Assembly (NCBI RefSeq): GCF_000429465.1
Contig: NZ_AUBX01000017.1
Coordinates: forward strand, 124,001 to 188,000
Source of the DNA: Algoriphagus vanfongensis DSM 17529
GTDB taxonomy: Bacteria; Bacteroidota; Bacteroidia; Cytophagales; Cyclobacteriaceae
Direction: 5' to 3'
DNA: 64,000 bases
How positions within the stretch are numbered: position 1 is the first letter of the stretch; each line of letters opens with the position of its first letter. The notes beneath the pieces were generated by a model. That model saw only the letters and a list, made by a program, of their open reading frames with translations, did no database searches and was not told the origin of the DNA. Shown one piece after another: positions 57,951-64,000 of the stretch. The position numbers and the translations under genes were made by a program.

Positions 57951-58728
57951 GGCGAAATGGTAAAGGCTATAAAGGTGAGAAATTTAAGAGGATATTTGAA
58001 TTTGGGGCTTTCCTTCGGACAGGCTATTCACTCCCAATCTTTCTATTTTGATGAGAAAGGATTTCCGCTTCTATCCTTAAGCCATTCCTCCGTGTAAACC
58101 ACTCCATTCCTTGCCCACCGTTCGCACCATTTTTCAAATGACTGCTCACTTTGCTTCAGTCTTGGAAAGGTTTCCTACTCCCCACGGCCTCACATTCAAT
58201 CCGCTTTACTTTCCTTGTTCCGTCGAGCCTGGAATAAGGAAAGCCGCTCCTCGAATAAGTGGCCCATTCCTCCATTAGGGGGGCAAGCCATTTTTCGCTT
58301 TTCCGGTCTTTCCGTCAGGGAGCGTTTTTCTTCCGAGTGGGTTGCCTGATACGTTCCGGTTTTTAACTGGTGTTACACCGTCCAACTAAGCAAAGGTGAA
58401 AACCTGATTCTGGAATCGTCAAAAATCCGCTTCGCCCTTCCGCAAAATGACGGTCTCCTACGGAAGCCTCCGACATTTTTCTTCAGGTTTTTGACTTATC
58501 CATCTTCAGCTTTTCCAGAAAACGCTTGTCGGTCGGTACCTCAACACCAGTGGATTAAAAAAAATGTCACTACTCAGCCAAATATCCCCACTCTCCCAGA
58601 AAAACCAAACTCCCCTGACTCCAGGGAAAAGCTCTGTATTTGTCGGGTCGATGTTCCTAACATCCTTGGATATGATAGGCGATTCTTTGGCTCTAGCTGG
58701 CTCTTTTTAACAATAAAACAAAATCAAT
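57951..58728 (+). promoter_or_regulatory. Long pyrimidine-rich non-coding leader upstream of ardC
   Basis: 778 bp with no convincing gene on either strand. The + strand is rich in C and T runs. It contains GGTCTCCTACGGAAGCCTCC at 58452-58471, similar to the leader before the 73-residue gene. It may be a single-stranded promoter or a structured untranslated leader for ardC expression during transfer; this is inference. Confidence 0.4.
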
Positions 58729-59634
58729 ATGACAGCTTGGGAAAACTTCAACAAACTAGCGGAAACGGTAACGAATGAAATCATCGAAGGAATCCAAAAT
58801 GAAAATCTCACTTGGGAACAAGTTTGGGATCCAAAAAATGCCCCAAAAAACTATGCTTCAAATCGTCCTTATTTGGGGTTCAATGCGCTTTGGTTAGCTT
58901 GGGTGACTATATCCAAGAAATTCAACTATCCCTACTTTCTGACTTTCAAACAAGCGAAACAGCTTGGAGGAACTATCAGAAAGGGCCAAAAAGGGACTAA
59001 AGTGGTATTCTGGAAGATCTCCAAATACGTAAAAGGCCAAACCAGAAATGAAGCTGGAGAAGAGGAAGATCTATATGGAAGAAAGTTTACTCCATTTATC
59101 TGGACAGTTTTCAACATCGACCAAATTGAAGGAATTGAATTTGCCATTAATGAAGCTTCTGAGAGGTTATTCACTCCAATTGAATCTTGTGAGCAGATTA
59201 TTTCAGGATTTTCAGATTGTCCCAAAATTGTTCATTCTGGCGATGAAGCCTTTTACAGTCCTTCAGCTGATTATATCAATATGCCGAACAAGGAATCATT
59301 TAAAGGGGATGAACAATACTATTCTGTTTTATTTCATGAGGCAGTTCACTCAACCGGCCATACAAGCAGATTGGGCAGGTTTGACGAAAGACCTGCTTTG
59401 GTAGGATTTGGCTCTGTTGAATATTCAAAAGAAGAGTTGATTGCGGAAATGGGAGCTAGTTTCTTAAATGCTTATACTGGAATCAAAGATGCCAACTTCA
59501 AAAATTCCCTGGCTTACCTGAAAGGTTGGATGAAGCCGTTACAAGATGATCCAAAAATTCTCATCTATGCAGCCCAAAAAGCTCATCAAGCTGCAAATTA
59601 TATTCTGGGAATTGAAATACAAGGGGAGGAGTAA
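58729..59634 (+). CDS. ArdC-family antirestriction protein
   Basis: 301 residues. The N-terminal half is the ssDNA-binding domain (ENLTWEQVWDPKNAPKNYASNRPYLGFNALWLAW, then GGTIRKGQKGTKVVFWK). The C-terminal half is a zincin-like metallopeptidase with HEAVHSTGHTSRLGR and EELIAEMGASFL. It protects incoming single-stranded DNA after conjugation. It is a common ICE gene, and its long leader may allow early expression. Confidence 0.93.
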   Translation: MTAWENFNKLAETVTNEIIEGIQNENLTWEQVWDPKNAPKNYASNRPYLGFNALWLAWVTISKKFNYPYFLTFKQAKQLGGTIRKGQKGTKVVFWKISKYVKGQTRNEAGEEEDLYGRKFTPFIWTVFNIDQIEGIEFAINEASERLFTPIESCEQIISGFSDCPKIVHSGDEAFYSPSADYINMPNKESFKGDEQYYSVLFHEAVHSTGHTSRLGRFDERPALVGFGSVEYSKEELIAEMGASFLNAYTGIKDANFKNSLAYLKGWMKPLQDDPKILIYAAQKAHQAANYILGIEIQGEE

Positions 59635-59704
59635 TCTTCCCTTTTTTTGTCAAAAAGTATTTTTGTAGTTTGAACTGTGGTTATTTAAAACCGTTAGATC
59701 TGAA

Positions 59705-59890
59705 ATGATGGAATCCGTACTAATTGTTACTTTATTACTTGGACTAGGGTTCTTGCTATCCTTGGTTCAGGAAGCACATTTGAAAAAGCCTTTTCTTTCT
59801 AAAAAGGGATTTCGGTTGGTCAGTTTTGCTTCATTCTGCTTATTCCTACTCGGATCTTTTGCTTCACTGAAGTTCCTTTTTGGAAACTAG
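59705..59890 (+). CDS. Small two-helix membrane protein
   Basis: 61 residues with two hydrophobic segments (VLIVTLLLGLGFLLSLV and LVSFASFCLFLLGSFASL) around a basic loop. No family recognised. It is convergent with the small - strand gene and overlaps it by 4 bp. Confidence 0.45.
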   Translation: MMESVLIVTLLLGLGFLLSLVQEAHLKKPFLSKKGFRLVSFASFCLFLLGSFASLKFLFGN

Positions 59891-60093
59891 AGCTTATCCA
59901 GAATTTCCCGAATTAGTTGCTCTTTGTCTAGCTCTTTTTTTCTTTTCGACCGCAAGCTGACTATATAGATTATCCAAATTCCCCAAGCAACAGCAAAAGG
60001 AGGAAAGGGATTTTCCGCGCCTAATGCCCCGATCATGGCAAAAAAGCTAATGAAAACGGTTCCTAAAAATTTGATTACTGACCACATAAGCAA
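59887..60093 (-). CDS. Small membrane protein
   Basis: 68 residues: two hydrophobic segments (FLGTVFISFFAMIGAL and FAVAWGIWIIYIVSL), then a charged tail (RSKRKKELDKEQLIREILDKL). Function unknown. Confidence 0.45.
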   Translation of the reverse strand: MLMWSVIKFLGTVFISFFAMIGALGAENPFPPFAVAWGIWIIYIVSLRSKRKKELDKEQLIREILDKL

Positions 60094-60181
60094 ATGGTTT
60101 TGTGAATAACTAATATACTAATTTGCTATTTGTCATCAAAATAGGTGAGTAATATTCGTATTGGGCTATAATAGGACAAAT

Positions 60182-60224
60182 CTATATCTTCCAAATAGCA
60201 CGTAACTCTATCTTCAAATTAGCA
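60182..60224. repeat. Direct repeat in the metal-efflux promoter region
   Basis: CTATATCTTCCAAATAGCA (60182-60200) and CTCTATCTTCAAATTAGCA (60206-60224) agree at 16 of 19 positions, 24 bp apart. TGCTATTTG at 60124-60132 is a third related site in reverse. They are candidate operators for a metal-responsive regulator. Confidence 0.5.
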
Positions 60225-60277
60225 GTGCTATAAAGGCTTAATATTTTCCTGCAATAGCCTTGCACAACTTTATTTTA

Positions 60278-60285
60278 TAGCTTTG
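60278..60285 (+). promoter_or_regulatory. Perfect -7 element before the metal-efflux operon
   Basis: TAGCTTTG matches TAnnTTTG exactly. It ends 5 bp before the ATG at 60291, so transcription would begin at or near the start codon and the mRNA may be almost leaderless. Confidence 0.5.
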
Positions 60286-60290
60286 TAAAT

Positions 60291-60683
60291 ATGAAACGGC
60301 TTGGAAGTAATTCATTTATTGTGCTACTCCTTTTGGGGATGTTGTCGATGAATTTGGATTTATGCTGTCAGATACAAAAGCTTCCCTTCTTGTTTTCACA
60401 TTTTGGAGAGCATCAGAAGGAGCATGGTGATTCAGTATTAGACTTCGTCGTTGAAGATTACATAGATCACGGGAATGATAATACAGGTCATGACGAAGAA
60501 AATCATGAGAATTTACCATTTCACGGAAATCATACCTGTTCCCACCCTTCAATCTATTTCTCCTCCATTGCTGAATTTGTAGTACCTCAGTCTTTTACTG
60601 AGAAGGTACAAGCAGAAAGCTATTATAATTTCCTTTTTACCTCACCGGTTTTAGGTGAACTTTTTCAGCCTCCTCGGGGCTAA
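60291..60683 (+). CDS. His/Asp-rich exported protein of metal-efflux operon
   Basis: 130 residues; signal peptide (FIVLLLLGMLSMNLDLCCQ), then a His/Glu/Asp-rich central part (HFGEHQKEHGDS, HGNDNTGHDEENHENLPFHGNHTCSHP) that could bind Cu, Zn or similar ions. Small proteins of this type often begin CusA/CzcA operons in Bacteroidota. It is 133 bp upstream of the pump gene. Confidence 0.65.
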   Translation: MKRLGSNSFIVLLLLGMLSMNLDLCCQIQKLPFLFSHFGEHQKEHGDSVLDFVVEDYIDHGNDNTGHDEENHENLPFHGNHTCSHPSIYFSSIAEFVVPQSFTEKVQAESYYNFLFTSPVLGELFQPPRG

Positions 60684-60816
60684 TTCCCTCATTTCATTTC
60701 GTAGCAATTTATCCTGATCAGAATACTTGATATTCCTGTTTAGGATTGCTGTGAGTGCTTTTTTCTTTGGGCAAATCTGCCCACTTCCATTTTAATTCAT
60801 AAAACTTAATTCCTTA

Positions 60817-63800
60817 TGCTGGATAATATAATCCGGTTCTCAGTTAAAAATAAACTGATAATCGGGCTACTTACCATAGGATTAGTCATTGTGGGCGGGT
60901 ATTCACTTACCCAACTTCCCATTGATGCAGTTCCTGATATTACCAATAATCAAGTACAAGTAATCACTACTTCCCCGTCATTGGCGGCTGAAGAAGTAGA
61001 GCGTTTAATCACATTTCCCATCGAAATCACGATGGCCACTATTCCTGACATTGAAGAAATCAGAAGCTTTTCGCGTTTCGGGTTGTCAGTTGTTACCATT
61101 GTGTTTAAGGAGAATGTGGATGTCTATTGGGCCAGACAACAGGTAAATGAACGCATGTCCGAAGTCAAAGAACAAATACCTCCGGGGATAGGAGCTCCGG
61201 GGATGGCTCCGATTACCACAGGGTTAGGGGAAATTTACCAATATGTAGTTGGTGTAGAACCTGGCTATGAAGACAAATATGATGCACGTGAACTTAGAAC
61301 TATTCAGGATTGGATAGTCAGAAGGCAGCTACTTGGTACGCCAGGGGTAGCTGATGTGAGCAGCTTTGGAGGGTATCTCAAACAATATGAAATCGCCATA
61401 GAGCCTGATCGGCTCAAATCTTTGAATGTATCAATTGCTGATATTTTCCAGGCGCTTGAAGATAATAATGAAAATACCGGTGGAGCCTATATTGAGAAGG
61501 ATCTAACGGCTTTATTTATTCGAAGTGAAGGCTTGGTAGGTTCTTTTGAGGATATCAATAATATCCCCGTACGGGTAAATGAAAATGGGATTCCAGTTCT
61601 CATTAAAGATGTCGCAAAAGTACAGCTTGGTAATGCTGTGCGCTATGGGTCTACCACCAGGAATGGTGAAGGTGAAGTAGTCAGTGCGATTGTAATGATG
61701 CTGAAAGGTGAAAATTCGGCAGAGGTTATTGATAACGTCAAATCAAAAATCGAAGAAATTAAAGAAACATTGCCCGAAGGGGTGACTTTAGAGCCTTTTT
61801 TGGATCGATCCAAACTTGTGGACAATGCCATTGGCACAGTTAGTAAAAATCTGATTGAGGGCGCCTTGATTGTCATTTTTGTTTTGCTGCTTTTGCTTGG
61901 CAATTTGAGAGCAGGGCTGATAGTGGCTTCGGTAATTCCACTTGCCCTGCTTTTTGCTTTCTCACTCATGAATCTATTCGGGGTGTCTGGTAACCTGATG
62001 AGTTTAGGGGCAATTGATTTTGGATTAATTGTAGATGGAGCCGTCATTATAGTTGAGGCAACCATGCATCATTTAGGTTTGGTGAAAAGGAAAACAAAGC
62101 TGACACAGCTGGAGATGGACGAAGAGGTGTTTCTTTCTGCAAGTAAAATCCGAAATTCAGCTGCGTTTGGGGAGATTATAATTCTTATCGTATATCTACC
62201 AATTTTAGCATTGGTTGGAACTGAGGGTAAGATGTTCAGACCAATGGCGCAAACAGTGGCTTTTGCTATTCTTGGTGCATTTATACTCTCGCTTACTTAC
62301 GTGCCCATGATCTCTGCACTTTTTCTAAGCAAGAAGATCAGTGACAAGCCTAATATTTCTGATAAAATCATGGGATTTTTCCATCGCTTCTACGACCCTT
62401 CCATTCGATGGGCTATGCATCATAGGGGAATAGTCATTAGTGTAGCCTTGGTTTTATTGATTGTTTCAGGTTGGGTTTTTTCCCGTATGGGTGGAGAATT
62501 TATACCTACTCTGGAAGAGGGGGATTTTGCTGTGGAAACGCGGGTGGTCACTGGTTCTTCCCTTCAGAATACCATGAAGGCTACAACCCAGGCAGAGAAG
62601 ATTCTTTTGGACCAATTTCCAGAGGTAGTGGAAGTTGTATCTAAAATCGGGGCAGGTGAAATTCCAACGGATCCCATGCCAGTTGAAGCTGCGGATATGA
62701 TGATTGTCTTAAAGGATAAAAGTGAGTGGACTTCAGCTACCAACAGGGAAGATTTGGCAAATAAGATGTCTGAAGCTTTGGAAGTTTTGCCAGGGGTCAA
62801 CTTTGGATTTCAACAACCCATACAAATGCGCTTCAATGAATTAATGTCTGGGGTGCGTCAGGATGTGGCTGTCAAAATTTATGGAGAAGACCTTGAAAAA
62901 CTATCTGAATACGCCAACCAGATAGGACAGATAGCACGAGGTGTAGAAGGAGCGGAAGATATTTATATAGAGGAAGTGACGGGAGTGCCACAGATAGTCA
63001 TTGATTACAAAAGGGCTCAACTGGCTAAATATGGACTAAGTATAAAAGAAGTGAATCGGTCTATACAGGCAGCATTTGCAGGTGCTTCAGCCGGGAAGGT
63101 TTATGAGGGGGAAAAACGGTTTGATCTGGTAATAAGACTCGATCAGACTAAAAGAAATGATATTGAGGATGTTCAGAATCTTTTTATCGCCCGGGCTAAC
63201 GGAGAGCAGATCCCGCTATACCAAGTAGCTGAAGTTTCAGTAAAAGAAGGCCCCTATCAAATCCAGCGGGATGATACCCAGCGGAGAATTGTAGTCGCAT
63301 TCAATGTGAGAAATCGGGATGTAGAAAGCATAGTTAATGAAATAGAGACCAAAATTGAAAATGCTGTAACATTTGAAACGGGTTATTTTGTGACATTCGG
63401 AGGCCAATTCGAAAATTTGGTTGAAGCTAAAGCCAGACTGGGGATTGCAGTTCCGCTGGCCTTGTTATTGATTTTTGTCTTGCTGTTCTTCACATTCGGT
63501 TCTATCAAACAGAGTATTTTGATCTTTACGGCTATCCCTCTTTCCGCCATCGGAGGGATTTTCGCTTTGACCTTACGGGGAATGCCTTTTAGTATATCTG
63601 CAGGAATTGGGTTTATTGCACTGTTTGGCGTAGCTGTACTTAATGGTATAGTTCTGATTGCTGAATTTAACCACCTGAAAAAGGAAGGGGTCACCGACAT
63701 ATTTGAAAGGATCTATTCGGGAACTAGAACCCGGTTAAGACCCGTAATTATGACTGCTTCCGTGGCATCTTTGGGCTTTTTGCCAATGGCACTTTCATCT

Positions 63801-64000
63801 TCAAGTGGAGCGGAAGTTCAAAAACCACTGGCTACCGTAGTGATCGGTGGACTGATCACGGCCACCATCCTGACTTTGGTTGTCTTACCTATATTATACT
63901 ATTATTTCGAAAGAGGTTTGAGAAGACCCAAAGGCACTGTAGGGTTACTGGTGATTGGATTCTTGGCCTTAGGAAATTTATCTTCCTATGCACAAACTCC
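60817..64000 (+). CDS. cusA: CusA/CzcA-family heavy-metal RND efflux pump, probably TolC-fused (3' partial)
   Basis: Open to the window edge (1061 codons). RND features: N-terminal TM with LPIDAVPDITNNQVQV, the charged TM4 segment GAIDFGLIVDGAVIIVEA (heavy-metal-type Asp/Glu in TM4), GGEFIPTLEEGDFAVETRV, and the C-terminal TMs. It exports metal ions such as Cu+/Ag+ or Co/Zn/Cd from the periplasm. After the pump end (YYYFERGLRRPKG) the frame continues as VGLLVIGFLALGNLSSYAQTP, a signal-peptide-like stretch that suggests a fused TolC-type outer-membrane domain downstream. Confidence 0.9.

Larger units (their letters stand above)
21190..59634. mobile_element. Integrative conjugative element (ICE), left end at tRNA-Ser, right end unresolved
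   Basis: Everything from the tRNA-Ser 3' end through ArdC behaves as one acquired block. It contains parA/partner, a regulator, Mob proteins, a CTnDOT-type Tra operon, coupling protein, M23 peptidase, RadC-family protein and antirestriction protein, with non-core cargo between. The left limit is inferred from the tRNA and the short repeats beside it. No second copy of the tRNA 3' end and no integrase were found, so the right limit given is only the last ICE-typical gene; the element may extend past the window. Confidence 0.7.

Noticed and set aside
58491..58778. 95-residue + strand ORF before ardC
   Set aside because: Runs into the ardC start in another frame and shows no domain.
61643..62065. 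140-residue ORF antisense to the RND pump
   Set aside because: Shadow of the highly conserved cusA coding frame.
21170..64000. Second copy of the tRNA-Ser 3' end as attR
   Set aside because: No match to the GGTTCGAATCCCTTCCTC stretch was noticed elsewhere in the window.

Overview
The window reads as a chromosomal segment of a Bacteroidota bacterium, most like the Cytophagales (Cyclobacteriaceae/Algoriphagus type). The reasons are the single-subunit cytochrome b succinate dehydrogenase operon, several TAnnTTTG-type promoter elements, small OmpA-like beta-barrel proteins, the SO2930/SO2931-type cytochrome/beta-helix pair, and a CTnDOT-style Tra conjugation module. No species can be fixed from the sequence alone.

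Region 1 (1-21200) is ordinary chromosome: sdhC(partial)-sdhA-sdhB; a symporter/acetyltransferase/amino-acid racemase operon; a beta-barrel protein; a catalase-peroxidase that carries a lipoprotein signal; a di-haem cytochrome plus parallel beta-helix lipoprotein pair; a Crp-like regulator; a second beta-barrel; ruvC; and a tightly packed operon of two glycosyltransferases, a SpoIIE-type phosphatase, a polysaccharide deacetylase, a TatD nuclease and asparaginase. It ends in a tRNA-Ser(GGA).

Region 2 (21200-29500) looks like the left end and cargo of an integrative conjugative element (ICE) next to that tRNA. It holds short tandem repeats, a RAYT-type transposase pseudogene with palindromes, a beta-propeller protein, and two decayed copies of the gene that follows parA. 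An intact parA/partner pair, an XRE regulator, and a GNAT/LuxR pair follow.

Region 3 (29500-47340) is the transfer module: a 17-bp inverted repeat (candidate oriT or operator), a MobA-like protein, a relaxase, a ParA-type TraA, DUF3408-like, TraD-like, two TraE-like, TraF, TraG (VirB4), three tandem paralogous secreted proteins plus a fourth unrelated one, TraJ, TraK, TraL-like, TraM, TraN, a VirD4-type coupling protein, an M23 peptidase and a DUF4099-like protein. Most genes overlap by 4 bp, indicating one long operon.

Region 4 (47400-60100) is cargo. Its most interesting part is a compact operon at 49002-55726. It encodes a TPR/HExxH protein, a MazG-like NTP pyrophosphohydrolase, a GIY-YIG nuclease fused to a DUF2075 helicase-like ATPase, a PD-(D/E)XK nuclease fused to a second DUF2075 ATPase, and a small protein with an ADP-ribosyltransferase-like pattern. 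A convergent EEP-family nuclease follows. I propose this as a candidate, possibly undescribed, defence system. It is followed by a RadC-family protein, a DUF6933-like protein, a long non-coding leader and an ArdC-type antirestriction protein.

Region 5 (60100-64000) starts a metal-efflux operon: a His-rich exported protein and a CusA/CzcA-type RND pump. The pump reads into what looks like a signal-peptide/TolC extension before the window ends. No integrase and no right attachment site are visible, so the right end of the element lies outside the window or cannot be placed.
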